Assembly: GCA_977017575.1 (NCBI GenBank)
Contig: CDRNVI010000033.1
Span: 113,516 to 177,515 of the forward strand
Direction of reading: 5' to 3'
DNA length: 64,000 nucleotides
Source: Paramoeba atlantica
Taxonomy: Eukaryota > Discosea
Part shown: in pieces, positions 36,723 through 47,213 of the stretch
Layout of the letters: each line of letters begins with the position of its first letter
Position numbering within the stretch: the stretch's first letter is position 1
Position numbers and translations under genes: made by a program
The notes under the pieces: model-generated
What the model was told of the DNA's origin: nothing
Seen by the model: the letters and a program-made list of their open reading frames with translations, nothing else
The model's database searches: none

Positions 36723-37061
36723 ATGATTCGCGTTACCTTGGCATTGGGGAATGTATCTCGCTCCAATATCAGTATTCGTTTTCGTTACGGTTCGGGACGA
36801 CAACGCGTATCTTCGACGCATTCAGATACGACGTCTGCTGAATTAGCCGAAATACACACCGGAATAACACGAAACCATGATCAGAAATCTACCACGAAAT
36901 CTTCGTCGTCGGGCAACGCCCGGGCAAATCATAGCTATTCTATCACGACATCTTTGTATCGAGATTTTTCACCGGACGAAATGGCGGCTGTGAATTCAGG
37001 CGGAGCAACCTCACTGGCGGGTTTTGTTAATGCTGCAAAAAACTTGCGCAAGCGAACATGA
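36723..37061 (+). CDS. Small hypothetical, probably mitochondrial protein
   Basis: A 112-residue protein from the ATG at 36723 (the frame opens at a TTG, 36714). The first 35 residues are rich in Arg, Ser and hydrophobics with no acids (MIRVTLALGNVSRSNISIRF), a typical mitochondrial presequence. The middle is Ser/Thr-rich; the C-terminal 30 residues (LYRDFSPDEMAAVNSGGAT) may form a short conserved motif. I do not recognise the family. Confidence 0.5.
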   Translation: MIRVTLALGNVSRSNISIRFRYGSGRQRVSSTHSDTTSAELAEIHTGITRNHDQKSTTKSSSSGNARANHSYSITTSLYRDFSPDEMAAVNSGGATSLAGFVNAAKNLRKRT

Positions 37062-37422
37062 TACTGTTTCGTTCGGAAGGTGTTCATCATTCGGAAGATA
37101 TATCAAATCATACAGAACCACTTTGATAAAAAAAATAGTACATGGATTGTTCAGAGGTGTCAAGCAGTATTTTTTGATTTTTGGGTATCAAAAAATAGAC
37201 TTGCGTATCTTTTAGCATTTTTTGCGCATTTGTGTGCATCATCTTTTAAGCTCCCCAACTTTTATGTCTTCACACCGGTATAGACCAGATTAGCGTTGTA
37301 GCATTGTATCTAGTATGTTGAACGTGCTTTACGCTTTCCGAAAGTACGCCCACACAAATTGTACATATTGTAAAGTATTTTTCAAGTGTATATTTTTCAC
37401 GCTACTTTGACATCCTACTCAA
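37062..37422. other. AT-rich intergenic spacer
   Basis: No gene, RNA or repeat recognised. Confidence 0.5.
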
Positions 37423-39108
37423 ATGCAAACGGCACTTGCACCGGCACCCCAACAGAAGGCACAAACGATTCTCGGGATTAATGGAGTTCGTACCACAGGG
37501 GAAGACGTGCGTGAGGAAAATGTTACTGCTGCCCTTGCAGTGGCAAACCTTGTACGCAGCTCATTGGGTCCTGTGGGATTGGACAAGATGTTAGTGGATG
37601 AAGTTGGGGAGGTGACCGTGACGAACGACGGTGCTACGTTGCTACGCAAAATGGAAGTCGAGCACCCTGCAGGTTGCATGCTGGTTGAATTAGCAAAACA
37701 GCAAGATGAGGAAGTGGGAGATGGAACAACGAGCGTCGTGCTTTTAGCAGCTGAACTCTTGCGCAACGCTCAGAGTCTTATTCGTCATCATATACATCCG
37801 ACAAGCATTATAACGGGATACAAGATAGCAATGCGAGAATCCATACGAATCATTACGGAAAAATTATGTACTCCTATCAAAGCTGAAAATAAAGAACTTT
37901 TGTTGAGCATAGCACATACTTCCCTTGCATCTAAAATTTTGGGACATGCTGATCCAAACGTTTTCGCGCACATCGTTGTTGACGCAGTGACATCGGTACG
38001 TACTGTAGATGAGGATACTGGCGACTTGAAGTTTCCCAGAAAGGCCATCGGTATATTAAAACAACATGGCAAGTCTCTGACGGAGAGTACTTTAATTCGT
38101 GGATACGCTCTTAGCGGCAGCCGCGTTTCTCAAGGGATGCCAACTCGAGTGAGTACGGCACGACTAGCCCTTCTTGACTTTGATTTACGTGCCGTGAAAC
38201 TTCGACTTGGCATTTCAGCCACTATTCACGATCCCTCCAAGGCCGAGGATATGCGGCGACGAGAGTTAGATATTACGCGAGAGCGGGTACGAAAGATACT
38301 TGCGTCAGGTGCAAACGTAATCCTAACTTCTTGTGGAATGGAGGACGCAATCCAAAAGATTCTAGTCGACGCCGGGGCCATGGGGCTACGTCGTGTACCC
38401 AAGGAAGACCTGCGACGCATCGCGCGAGTGACAGGAGCAAAAATTTGTACGACAATGTGTGATCTCGAGGGGGGGGAAACATTTAGCTCTAGTGATCTTG
38501 GAACCGCCGCCTCGGTTTCCGAAATACGCTTCGGGGAGGACGAATGTGTGGTGATCGAGGGAACTACTGGGTGTGCTGCAGCTTCCATTCTACTTCGTGG
38601 ATCCTCATCGCTCACACTTGATGAAGGCGAAAGGGCACTGAACGACGCACTTTGTGTAGTGTCGAAGGCGTTAGAAACCGGATCCGTGGTAGCAGGCGGC
38701 GGTGCTGTAGAGGGATATCTCCATGGCTACCTTGAAGCATTCGCTCAAAGTCTCAATTCTCGCGAGCAAATAGCCATCGCTTCTTTTGCGGAAGCACTGT
38801 TGATTATTCCCAAACAACTGGCCTTGAATGCCGCACTTGATGCCCCGGATCTTGTAGCAAAACTTAGAACTCAACATGCCATTGCCTTCGAACCAGTACA
38901 AACTCCATCATCGAAATCTATGCACAGCGGGCTCGATCTCCAGGGAAATTGTTTGCGAAACAATATGCAGGCTGGGGTAGTAGAGCCTCGTGCGTCGAAG
39001 ATAAAAGCCCTTCAGCTCGCTACTGAGGCCGCCGTAACAATTTTGCGCATAGACGATTGTGTGCGTCTGAACCCTCCACCTGAACCCGAGGATCCAAGAC
39101 GAAGATAA
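37423..39108 (+). CDS. CCT1: T-complex protein 1 subunit alpha (CCT1 chaperonin)
   Basis: The 561-residue product is a group II chaperonin subunit with the ATP-site motifs LGPVGLDKMLVD, TNDGATLL and DEEVGDGTTSVV, and the GGGAVEGYL region near residue 425. Subunit identity comes from NGVRTTGEDVREENVTA near the N-terminus, HPTSIITGYKIA, and the C-terminal IDDCVRLNPPPE, all alpha-type. It folds actin and tubulin in the cytosolic CCT ring. ATG at 37423 gives the full family length. It is the last single-copy gene before the histone array. Confidence 0.95.
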   Translation: MQTALAPAPQQKAQTILGINGVRTTGEDVREENVTAALAVANLVRSSLGPVGLDKMLVDEVGEVTVTNDGATLLRKMEVEHPAGCMLVELAKQQDEEVGDGTTSVVLLAAELLRNAQSLIRHHIHPTSIITGYKIAMRESIRIITEKLCTPIKAENKELLLSIAHTSLASKILGHADPNVFAHIVVDAVTSVRTVDEDTGDLKFPRKAIGILKQHGKSLTESTLIRGYALSGSRVSQGMPTRVSTARLALLDFDLRAVKLRLGISATIHDPSKAEDMRRRELDITRERVRKILASGANVILTSCGMEDAIQKILVDAGAMGLRRVPKEDLRRIARVTGAKICTTMCDLEGGETFSSSDLGTAASVSEIRFGEDECVVIEGTTGCAAASILLRGSSSLTLDEGERALNDALCVVSKALETGSVVAGGGAVEGYLHGYLEAFAQSLNSREQIAIASFAEALLIIPKQLALNAALDAPDLVAKLRTQHAIAFEPVQTPSSKSMHSGLDLQGNCLRNNMQAGVVEPRASKIKALQLATEAAVTILRIDDCVRLNPPPEPEDPRRR

Positions 39109-39535
39109 ACTCCAATTCTGAGCAACTGGGCATTATTGCTAATAAGACAACTTACAACATGAGACCAGACCTACTATAGAAATTTACCTCCATACTCAAA
39201 GATCACACGTAGCAACAAATAAAAAGCAAGCCACCCGATCAAAAGAATGCAAAGAATTCTCTTTCAAAAAAATCGAATACTCAAGTTCATTCATTTACCT
39301 TACTATTTCACCGATAAATCATTTTTTAAATGCCTACATGCACTCGGCATAGATTCCTTTCATTTATAACACCTTTTCAGGATAATTCAGTAACAAATCT
39401 ATAAATCGGAGAAATCAATCGAACGACTGGCGTTGCAACAATACAAACATCAAACAGTGATTAACAAACAGCAATCCAACAACTCATTTATCGTACAATG
39501 TATTCTGTAAATTCGTATTCCTTTTTTCTATAACC
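39109..39535. other. AT-rich spacer forming the left flank of the histone array
   Basis: No gene seen. The leader before the first H2A (CCTTTTTTCTATAACC) is unlike that of all later H2A copies, so homology with the array units starts essentially at the H2A ATG. Confidence 0.6.
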
Positions 39536-39925
39536 ATGGCTACCCCGAAGAGCAGCAAGAAGGCGAAGAGCAGCCAGAAGAGCCGTGGCGCGAAGACGGG
39601 TCTGATCTTTCCCGTGGGCCGCATCGGCTCCATGCTCCGCCGTGGACGCTACACCAAGCGTGTGGCCTCCGCCGCCCCGGTGTACCTCGCCGCTGTGTTG
39701 GAGTACCTCACTGCCGAGCTTCTCGAGCTCTCCGGTAAGGTTGCGGGCCAGCACCACAAGAAGCGTATTACCCCTCGTGCCGTCACACTCGCCGTCCGTC
39801 ACGACGAGGAGCTTTCTCAGCTGCTAAGCAACGTCACCTTCACTCAGGGCGGCGTACTTCCCAACCTTCACGACATGCTCAAGAAGAAGAAGGCATCCCG
39901 CAAGGCGAGCAGCCAACAGGTGTAA
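39536..39925 (+). CDS. Histone H2A, unit 1 (short tail variant)
   Basis: H2A core histone, 129 residues: basic tail, then [52 protein letters not shown] and a lysine-rich C-terminus. It pairs with H2B in the nucleosome. [15 protein letters not shown] and the short-tailed layout match kinetoplastid H2A. This first copy lacks three tail residues (TKS) present in every later copy, because of a 9-base gap, and has its own upstream leader. Confidence 0.96.
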   Translation: MATPKSSKKAKSSQKSRGAKTGLIFPVGRIGSMLRRGRYTKRVASAAPVYLAAVLEYLTAELLELSGKVAGQHHKKRITPRAVTLAVRHDEELSQLLSNVTFTQGGVLPNLHDMLKKKKASRKASSQQV

Positions 39926-40204
39926 GGTGCAATGAGTGCGTTATAATACGTTGTCCCGCGTCACGTCACACAATCGGTACCCTTGTGAGATCCTTCTAGC
40001 ATGGTGCTTCCCTTTCTTATGCACCATCCTAGGCATGTATTGACATGTACCTTGGCTCAGTAGAGCTATATTTTGTGAAGTTTCGGCGGATGCAATCAAC
40101 GACATTGCGCACATCATACTAGGATACTGGTGGAGTATCGCGTGGGTGATACTTACCACGGTTCTCAATACATGTAAAACTTAAACCGTTCATTACGTAA
40201 CCTC

Positions 40205-40252
40205 AATTCTTCGCCCTTATCCTTCTTTTTCTCCTACTCTACTTTATAACAC
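40205..40252 (+). promoter_or_regulatory. Pyrimidine-rich leader of H2B (repeated in each unit)
   Basis: The bases just before the H2B ATG are nearly all C or T (CCTTATCCTTCTTTTTCTCC then TACTCTACTTTATAACAC). There is no AG between 40135 and the ATG at 40253. Similar pyrimidine-rich leaders precede H2A, H3 and H4. They could be core-promoter or translational elements, or part of a splice-acceptor region. The role is inferred only from position and conservation. Confidence 0.45.
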
Positions 40253-40579
40253 ATGGCGAAAGCAGCTAAAGTCGCAAAGAAGAGCTCTGGTCACCGCAAG
40301 TCCAAGAAGACCTTCAACACCTACATCTACCGCACCCTGAAGCAGATCCACAAAAACGTGGGATTCAGCAGCAAAGGGATCAAAGTTGTGAACTCTTTCG
40401 TGCAAGACATCTTTGAGCGCCTTGCCGTCGAGGCAGCCTCCCTCACGCGCTTCAACAAGACCAAAACGTTGACTTCCCGCGAAGTACAAACCGCAGTGCG
40501 CCTGACTCTTCCCGCGGAGCTCGCAAAGCACGCAATGGCTGAGGGCACGAAGGCTGTCGCCAAGTTGGCCTCCCACTAA
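40253..40579 (+). CDS. Histone H2B, unit 1
   Basis: H2B core histone, 108 residues, with a short lysine-rich tail, a [20 protein letters not shown] helix region, [18 protein letters not shown], and the C-terminal [17 protein letters not shown]. The last block is almost exactly the kinetoplastid form. It dimerises with H2A. Protein is identical in all nine units. Unit 1 differs by a silent C in the Gly-Thr codons (GGCACG versus GGAACG) and by 6 extra bases about 50 bp after the stop. Confidence 0.97.
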   Translation: MAKAAKVAKKSSGHRKSKKTFNTYIYRTLKQIHKNVGFSSKGIKVVNSFVQDIFERLAVEAASLTRFNKTKTLTSREVQTAVRLTLPAELAKHAMAEGTKAVAKLASH

Positions 40580-40606
40580 ATGCTGTGTGGTTCGACCAGG
40601 TAGCAT
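40580..40606 (+). other. Possible 3'-UTR hairpin after H2B (each unit)
   Basis: Directly after the H2B stop codon, ATGCT pairs with AGCAT 17 bases later, enclosing TGGT-TCG-ACCA. It is conserved in all units, at the position where animal histone mRNAs carry their processing stem-loop, but the sequence is different. Function unknown. Confidence 0.4.
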
Positions 40607-40910
40607 GCAGAGGTGCAGCATCCGATCGTCATTTGTTCGAACTTTGTCGTAAAAAATGTTATTCAAACGTACAAAGCCGTCGTGTTCACTATTAAGGTAT
40701 ACTTAGCAGTGAGTTTCATTCTGTGACGGACAAGTACGATTTACACTATATTCATGACATTATGAGAATGTATGCATGCACCGGCTCCATCTTATGTGAG
40801 GTACATTCTTGATATTGCTCGCCCCTCTTTTCAAAATTTATTGTGACAAACCGAAAAAACGTGTTCTATTGAAAACCAGACATTTTTACTATCTATCCTC
40901 ATTTTCACTC

Positions 40911-41339
40911 ATGGCTCGCACCAAGGAATCGTCTCGTAAATCTACGGGGAAGGTACCACGCGCCGGTCTCGTCTCCAAAGGCAAGAAGACAAGCTCTTCC
41001 AAGGCGAAGAAAGCGTCCAGCGGCTCCAGTGGCACCAAGAAACCCCACCGCTTTCGCCCGGGGACCGTCGCCCTCCGTGACATCAAAAAGTACCAGAAGG
41101 GCACTGAACTTCTCCTCCGCAAGCTTCCCTTCCAGCGTCTGGTCCGTGAGATTGCTCTCAGCGGCAAAGATGGTCTGCGTTTCCAAGCCAGCGCCGTCCT
41201 CGCCATGCAGGAGGCAACGGAGGCCCACATGGTCAACTTGTTCGCGGACACCTGTCTGTGCGCTATCCACGGTCGCCGGGTAACCATCATGCCGAAGGAC
41301 GTCCAGCTCGCCGGCCGTCTCCGCGGCGAACGCTTCTAA
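40911..41339 (+). CDS. Histone H3, unit 1 (R135G variant)
   Basis: H3 core histone, 142 residues from the ATG at 40911; the open frame upstream (from 40809) is leader sequence. The tail begins [13 protein letters not shown]: Lys4, Lys9, Ser10 and Thr11 positions are kept, but one Gly of the usual STGGK is missing. The core [31 protein letters not shown] and [12 protein letters not shown] is close to canonical H3. Unit 1 alone has Gly at residue 135 (GGC at 41313) where the other eight have Arg ([10 protein letters not shown]), a position that is Arg in nearly all H3. Confidence 0.97.
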   Translation: MARTKESSRKSTGKVPRAGLVSKGKKTSSSKAKKASSGSSGTKKPHRFRPGTVALRDIKKYQKGTELLLRKLPFQRLVREIALSGKDGLRFQASAVLAMQEATEAHMVNLFADTCLCAIHGRRVTIMPKDVQLAGRLRGERF

Positions 41340-41406
41340 GCGTTTGTGAAATCCATTGAGTTCGGGAAGCCTCGCATACCCACTACGACAGCAACGATCT
41401 GAGGTT

Positions 41407-41437
41407 CTTTGTGCATTTCCTTCATTTTTGCACAAAG
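41407..41437 (+). other. Possible 3' hairpin after H3 (each unit)
   Basis: CTTTGTGCA, a 13-base pyrimidine-rich loop, then TGCACAAAG: a perfect 9-bp stem about 70 bases after the H3 stop. The same sequence follows H3 in every unit. A role in RNA 3'-end formation or termination is an inference. Confidence 0.5.
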
Positions 41438-41530
41438 CCTTAATATGCTTTCTATGACATTAATGTTATTTGTAGTATCGGGTATAGAATGAATGCTTCA
41501 CCTCCCATTCCCTCAACATAGACCACAGCG

Positions 41531-41569
41531 GCGTCGTGGGGCAAAACACCCGCACACTGTGTGCGACGC
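41531..41569 (+). other. Structured element upstream of H4 (each unit)
   Basis: GCGTCG (41531-41536) can pair with CGACGC (41564-41569), enclosing a 15-base perfect palindrome CGCACACTGTGTGCG. Conserved in all units apart from one base (CACCCGCAC in unit 1, CACACGCAC elsewhere). It lies ~105 bp before the H4 ATG. Confidence 0.45.
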
Positions 41570-41673
41570 TCCACAAACGAAATGGTTGTGTATTATGACG
41601 GATCTTGGCGCTCGTACGTAGTTTCTTTTTATCGTACTTTAGATTTTTTCATCTTACTTCCTATTCATTTCAA

Positions 41674-41982
41674 ATGGCGAAAGGCAAGAAATCTGGTGAT
41701 GCTAAGGGCGCACACGGCACGAAACGCCAAAAGAAGGCATTGAAGGACAACATCCGCGGAATCACAAAGCCCGCAATTCGCCGCCTTGCGCGCCGTGGTG
41801 GTGTCAAGCGCATCAGCGGAATCATGTACGAAGAGGTCCGTGGGATCCTCAAGTCTTTCGTGGAGGGCGTTGTCCGTGACAGCGTGACGTACACTGAGCA
41901 CAGCAAACGCCAGACGGTCACTGCTCTCGACGTCGTGTACGCTCTCCGCAAGCGTGGACGCATGTTGTACGGATACGCATAA
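41674..41982 (+). CDS. Histone H4, unit 1
   Basis: H4 core histone, 102 residues from the ATG at 41674. The tail [11 protein letters not shown] and the KRQKK block replace the usual SGRGKGGKGLGKGG and KRHRK; the end is LYGYA, not LYGFGG. All three are kinetoplastid traits. The central [20 protein letters not shown] and [19 protein letters not shown] are closer to canonical H4 than trypanosome H4 is. Protein is identical in all complete units. Upstream in-frame codons to 41605 are leader. Confidence 0.97.
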   Translation: MAKGKKSGDAKGAHGTKRQKKALKDNIRGITKPAIRRLARRGGVKRISGIMYEEVRGILKSFVEGVVRDSVTYTEHSKRQTVTALDVVYALRKRGRMLYGYA

Positions 41983-42302
41983 GGATGACACTGAACACAT
42001 GTTGATGCAACGGGTCTGAATCTCCACAAGGGTAATCGTCGGGTTCTCTCTCTGTCCCCGTGAATCATTTCTGTGCGCATTTTCTTTCGTATGAGTCTTG
42101 AGTTGCTTCTCTGGTATCATACTAGCGCTTGAAACATTCCGCCGTTTGGAGAAAACAATTGACCTATGAATCAACTCTTCGTAAGAAAACTATAATGCGC
42201 TCATAAGCAATACATCACGTCTTCTTTGTCCATTCACTCATTCGTAACAACTACTATTTTTTGAAAGAACTCTTATTACTTTTCTCTCTTATTCCTATCA
42301 CT

Positions 42303-42701
42303 ATGGCTACCCCGAAGAGCAGCAAGAAGGCGAAGAGCACCAAGAGCAGCCAGAAGAGCCGTGGCGCGAAGACGGGTCTGATCTTACCCGTGGGCCGCAT
42401 CGGCTCCATGCTCCGCCGTGGACGCTACACCAAGCGTGTGGCCTCCGCCGCCCCGGTGTACCTCGCCGCTGTGTTGGAGTACCTCACTGCCGAGCTTCTC
42501 GAGCTCTCCGGTAAGGTTGCGGGCCAGCACCACAAGAAGCGTATTACCCCTCGTGCCGTCACACTCGCCGTCCGTCACGACGAGGAGCTTTCTCAGCTGC
42601 TAAGCAACGTCACCTTCACTCAGGGCGGCGTACTTCCCAACCTTCACGACATGCTCAAGAAGAAGAAGGCATCCCGCAAGGCGAGCAGCCAACAGGTGTA
42701 A
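42303..42701 (+). CDS. Histone H2A, unit 2
   Basis: 132 residues with the full tail ([11 protein letters not shown]). Residue 28 is Leu (TTA), giving LILPVGR; units 2-4 share this, the others have Phe. Confidence 0.96.
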   Translation: MATPKSSKKAKSTKSSQKSRGAKTGLILPVGRIGSMLRRGRYTKRVASAAPVYLAAVLEYLTAELLELSGKVAGQHHKKRITPRAVTLAVRHDEELSQLLSNVTFTQGGVLPNLHDMLKKKKASRKASSQQV

Positions 42702-43028
42702 GGTGCAATGAGTGCGTTATAATACGTTGTCCCGCGTCACGTCACACAATCGGTACCCTTGTGAGATCCTTCTAGCATGGTGCTTCCCTTTCTTATGCAC
42801 CATCCTAGGCATGTATTGACATGTACCTTGGCTCAGTAGAGCTACATTTTGTGAAGTTTCGGCGGATGCAATCAACGACATTGCGCACATCATACTAGGA
42901 TACTGGTGGAGTATCGCGTGGGTGATACTTACCACGGTTCTCAATACATGTAAAACTTAAACCGTTCATTACGTAACCTCAATTTTTCGCCCTTATCCTT
43001 CTTTTTCTCCTACTCTACTTTATAACAC

Positions 43029-43355
43029 ATGGCGAAAGCAGCTAAAGTCGCAAAGAAGAGCTCTGGTCACCGCAAGTCCAAGAAGACCTTCAACACCTAC
43101 ATCTACCGCACCCTGAAGCAGATCCACAAAAACGTGGGATTCAGCAGCAAAGGGATCAAAGTTGTGAACTCTTTCGTGCAAGACATCTTTGAGCGCCTTG
43201 CCGTCGAGGCAGCCTCCCTCACGCGCTTCAACAAGACCAAAACGTTGACTTCCCGCGAAGTACAAACCGCAGTGCGCCTGACTCTTCCCGCGGAGCTCGC
43301 AAAGCACGCAATGGCTGAGGGAACGAAGGCTGTCGCCAAGTTGGCCTCCCACTAA
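43029..43355 (+). CDS. Histone H2B, unit 2
   Basis: Protein as in unit 1. The leader has AATTTTTCGCC in place of AATTCTTCGCC, shared with units 3, 4 and 5. Confidence 0.97.
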   Translation: MAKAAKVAKKSSGHRKSKKTFNTYIYRTLKQIHKNVGFSSKGIKVVNSFVQDIFERLAVEAASLTRFNKTKTLTSREVQTAVRLTLPAELAKHAMAEGTKAVAKLASH

Positions 43356-43680
43356 ATGCTGTGTGGTTCGACCAGGTAGCATGCAGAGGTGCAGCATCCG
43401 ATCGTCATGAACTTTGTTGTAAAAAATGTTATTCAAACGTACAAAGCCGTCGTGTTCACTATTAAGGTATACTTAGCAGTGAGTTTCATTCTGTGACGGA
43501 CAAGTACGATTTACACTATATTCATGACATTATGAGAATGTATGCATGCACCGGCTCCATCTTATGTGAGGTACATTCTTGATATTGCTCGCCCCTCTTT
43601 TCAAAATTTATTGTGACAAACCGAAAAAACCTGTTCTATTGAAAACCAGACATTTTTACTATCTATCCTCATTTTCACTC

Positions 43681-44109
43681 ATGGCTCGCACCAAGGAATC
43701 GTCTCGTAAATCTACGGGGAAGGTACCACGCGCCGGTCTCGTCTCCAAAGGCAAGAAGACAAGCTCTTCCAAGGCGAAGAAAGCGTCCAGCGGCTCCAGT
43801 GGCACCAAGAAGCCCCACCGCTTTCGCCCGGGGACCGTCGCCCTCCGTGACATCAAAAAGTACCAGAAGGGCACTGAGCTTCTCCTCCGCAAGCTTCCCT
43901 TCCAGCGTCTGGTCCGTGAGATTGCTCTCAGCGGCAAAGATGGTCTGCGTTTCCAAGCCAGCGCCGTCCTCGCCATGCAGGAGGCAACGGAGGCCCACAT
44001 GGTCAACTTGTTCGCTGACACCTGTCTGTGCGCTATCCACGGTCGCCGGGTAACCATCATGCCGAAGGACGTCCAGCTCGCCCGCCGTCTCCGCGGCGAA
44101 CGCTTCTAA
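43681..44109 (+). CDS. Histone H3, unit 2
   Basis: Arg at residue 135 ([10 protein letters not shown]). Silent variants: GAG for Glu (shared with unit 3) and GCT for Ala in FADT (units 2-5). The leader has a private base change (AACCTGTTC). Confidence 0.97.
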   Translation: MARTKESSRKSTGKVPRAGLVSKGKKTSSSKAKKASSGSSGTKKPHRFRPGTVALRDIKKYQKGTELLLRKLPFQRLVREIALSGKDGLRFQASAVLAMQEATEAHMVNLFADTCLCAIHGRRVTIMPKDVQLARRLRGERF

Positions 44110-44443
44110 GCGTTTGTGAAATCCATTGAGTTCGGGAAGCCTCGCATACCCACTACGACAGCAACGATCTGAGGTTCTTTGTGCATTTCCTTCATTTTTG
44201 CACAAAGCCTTAATATGCTTTCTATGACATTAATGTTATTTGTAGTATCGGGTATAGGATGAATGCTTCACCTCCCATTCCCTCAACATAGACCACAGCG
44301 GCGTCGTGGGGCAAAACACACGCACACTGTGTGCGACGCTCCACAAACGAAATGGTTGTGTATTATGACGGATCTTGGCGCTCGTACGTAGTTTCTTTTT
44401 ATCGTACTTTAGATTTTTTCATCTTACTTCCTATTCATTTCAA

Positions 44444-44752
44444 ATGGCGAAAGGCAAGAAATCTGGTGATGCTAAGGGCGCACACGGCACGAAACGCCAA
44501 AAGAAGGCATTGAAGGACAACATCCGCGGAATCACAAAGCCCGCAATTCGCCGCCTTGCGCGCCGTGGTGGTGTCAAGCGCATCAGCGGAATCATGTACG
44601 AAGAGGTCCGTGGGATCCTCAAGTCTTTCGTGGAGGGCGTTGTCCGTGACAGCGTGACGTACACTGAGCACAGCAAACGCCAGACGGTCACTGCTCTCGA
44701 CGTCGTGTACGCTCTCCGCAAGCGTGGACGCATGTTGTACGGATACGCATAA
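44444..44752 (+). CDS. Histone H4, unit 2
   Basis: Same protein as unit 1; AAA for Lys in HSKRQ, as in units 1, 3 and 5. Confidence 0.97.
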   Translation: MAKGKKSGDAKGAHGTKRQKKALKDNIRGITKPAIRRLARRGGVKRISGIMYEEVRGILKSFVEGVVRDSVTYTEHSKRQTVTALDVVYALRKRGRMLYGYA

Positions 44753-45072
44753 GGATGACACTGAACACATGTTGATGCAACGGGTCTGAATCTCCACAAG
44801 GGTAATCGTCGGGTTCTCTCTCTGTCCCCGTGAATCATTTCTGTGCGCATTTTCTTTCGTATGAGTCTTGAGTTGCTTCTCTGGTATCATACTAGCGCTT
44901 GAAACATTCCGCCGTTTGGAGAAAACAATTGACCTATGAATCAACTCTTCGTAAGAAAACTATAATGCGCTCATAAGCAATACATCACGTCTTCTTTGTC
45001 CATTCACTCATTCGTAACAACTACTATTTTTTGAAAGAACTCTTATTACTTTTCTCTCTTATTCCTATCACT

Positions 45073-45471
45073 ATGGCTACCCCGAAGAGCAGCAAGAAGG
45101 CGAAGAGCACCAAGAGCAGCCAGAAGAGCCGTGGCGCGAAGACGGGTCTGATCTTACCCGTGGGCCGCATCGGCTCCATGCTCCGCCGTGGACGCTACAC
45201 CAAGCGTGTGGCCTCCGCCGCCCCGGTGTACCTCGCCGCTGTGTTGGAGTACCTCACTGCCGAGCTTCTCGAGCTCTCCGGTAAGGTTGCGGGCCAGCAC
45301 CACAAGAAGCGTATTACCCCTCGTGCCGTCACACTCGCCGTCCGTCACGACGAGGAGCTTTCTCAGCTGCTAAGCAACGTCACCTTCACTCAGGGCGGCG
45401 TACTTCCCAACCTTCACGACATGCTCAAGAAGAAGAAGGCATCCCGCAAGGCGAGCAGCCAACAGGTGTAA
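45073..45471 (+). CDS. Histone H2A, unit 3
   Basis: 132 residues; Leu28 variant shared with units 2 and 4. Confidence 0.96.
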   Translation: MATPKSSKKAKSTKSSQKSRGAKTGLILPVGRIGSMLRRGRYTKRVASAAPVYLAAVLEYLTAELLELSGKVAGQHHKKRITPRAVTLAVRHDEELSQLLSNVTFTQGGVLPNLHDMLKKKKASRKASSQQV

Positions 45472-45798
45472 GGTGCAATGAGTGCGTTATAATACGTTGT
45501 CCCGCGTCACGTCACACAATCGGTACCCTTGTGAGATCCTTCTAGCATGGTGCTTCCCTTTCTTATGCACCATCCTAGGCATGTATTGACATGTACCTTG
45601 GCTCAGTAGAGCTACATTTTGTGAAGTTTCGGCGGATGCAATCAACGACATTGCGCACATCATACTAGGATACTGGTGGAGTATCGCGTGGGTGATACTT
45701 ACCACGGTTCTCAATACATGTAAAACTTAAACCGTTCATTACGTAACCTCAATTTTTCGCCCTTATCCTTCTTTTTCTCCTACTCTACTTTATAACAC

Positions 45799-46125
45799 AT
45801 GGCGAAAGCAGCTAAAGTCGCAAAGAAGAGCTCTGGTCACCGCAAGTCCAAGAAGACCTTCAACACCTACATCTACCGCACCCTGAAGCAGATCCACAAA
45901 AACGTGGGATTCAGCAGCAAAGGGATCAAAGTTGTGAACTCTTTCGTGCAAGACATCTTTGAGCGCCTTGCCGTCGAGGCAGCCTCCCTCACGCGCTTCA
46001 ACAAGACCAAAACGTTGACTTCCCGCGAAGTACAAACCGCAGTGCGCCTGACTCTTCCCGCGGAGCTCGCAAAGCACGCAATGGCTGAGGGAACGAAGGC
46101 TGTCGCCAAGTTGGCCTCCCACTAA
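45799..46125 (+). CDS. Histone H2B, unit 3
   Basis: Protein identical to unit 1; leader variant AATTTTTCGCC. Confidence 0.97.
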   Translation: MAKAAKVAKKSSGHRKSKKTFNTYIYRTLKQIHKNVGFSSKGIKVVNSFVQDIFERLAVEAASLTRFNKTKTLTSREVQTAVRLTLPAELAKHAMAEGTKAVAKLASH

Positions 46126-46450
46126 ATGCTGTGTGGTTCGACCAGGTAGCATGCAGAGGTGCAGCATCCGATCGTCATGAACTTTGTTGTAAAAAATGTT
46201 ATTCAAACGTACAAAGCCGTCGTGTTCACTATTAAGGTATACTTAGCAGTGAGTTTCATTCTGTGACGGACAAGTACGATTTACACTATATTCATGACAT
46301 TATGAGAATGTATGCATGCACCGGCTCCATCTTATGTGAGGTACATTCTTGATATTGCTCGCCCCTCTTTTCAAAATTTATTGTGACAAACCGAAAAAAC
46401 GTGTTCTATTGAAAACCAGACATTTTTACTATCTATCCTCATTTTCACTC

Positions 46451-46879
46451 ATGGCTCGCACCAAGGAATCGTCTCGTAAATCTACGGGGAAGGTACCACG
46501 CGCCGGTCTCGTCTCCAAAGGCAAGAAGACAAGCTCTTCCAAGGCGAAGAAAGCGTCCAGCGGCTCCAGTGGCACCAAGAAGCCCCACCGCTTTCGCCCG
46601 GGGACCGTCGCCCTCCGTGACATCAAAAAGTACCAGAAGGGCACTGAGCTTCTCCTCCGCAAGCTTCCCTTCCAGCGTCTGGTCCGTGAGATTGCTCTCA
46701 GCGGCAAAGATGGTCTGCGTTTCCAAGCCAGCGCCGTCCTCGCCATGCAGGAGGCAACGGAGGCCCACATGGTCAACTTGTTCGCTGACACCTGTCTGTG
46801 CGCTATCCACGGTCGCCGGGTAACCATCATGCCGAAGGACGTCCAGCTCGCCCGCCGTCTCCGCGGCGAACGCTTCTAA
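46451..46879 (+). CDS. Histone H3, unit 3
   Basis: Arg135 form; shares the silent GAG Glu codon with unit 2 only. Confidence 0.97.
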   Translation: MARTKESSRKSTGKVPRAGLVSKGKKTSSSKAKKASSGSSGTKKPHRFRPGTVALRDIKKYQKGTELLLRKLPFQRLVREIALSGKDGLRFQASAVLAMQEATEAHMVNLFADTCLCAIHGRRVTIMPKDVQLARRLRGERF

Positions 46880-47213
46880 GCGTTTGTGAAATCCATTGAG
46901 TTCGGGAAGCCTCGCATACCCACTACGACAGCAACGATCTGAGGTTCTTTGTGCATTTCCTTCATTTTTGCACAAAGCCTTAATATGCTTTCTATGACAT
47001 TAATGTTATTTGTAGTATCGGGTATAGGATGAATGCTTCACCTCCCATTCCCTCAACATAGACCACAGCGGCGTCGTGGGGCAAAACACACGCACACTGT
47101 GTGCGACGCTCCACAAACGAAATGGTTGTGTATTATGACGGATCTTGGCGCTCGTACGTAGTTTCTTTTTATCGTACTTTAGATTTTTTCATCTTACTTC
47201 CTATTCATTTCAA

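Noticed and set aside
40889-41435. Long - strand frames opposite H3 (133 and 176 codons), and similar ones opposite H2B and H4 in each unit
   Set aside because: They mirror the constrained codon pattern of the histone genes, have no recognisable product, and repeat with the units.
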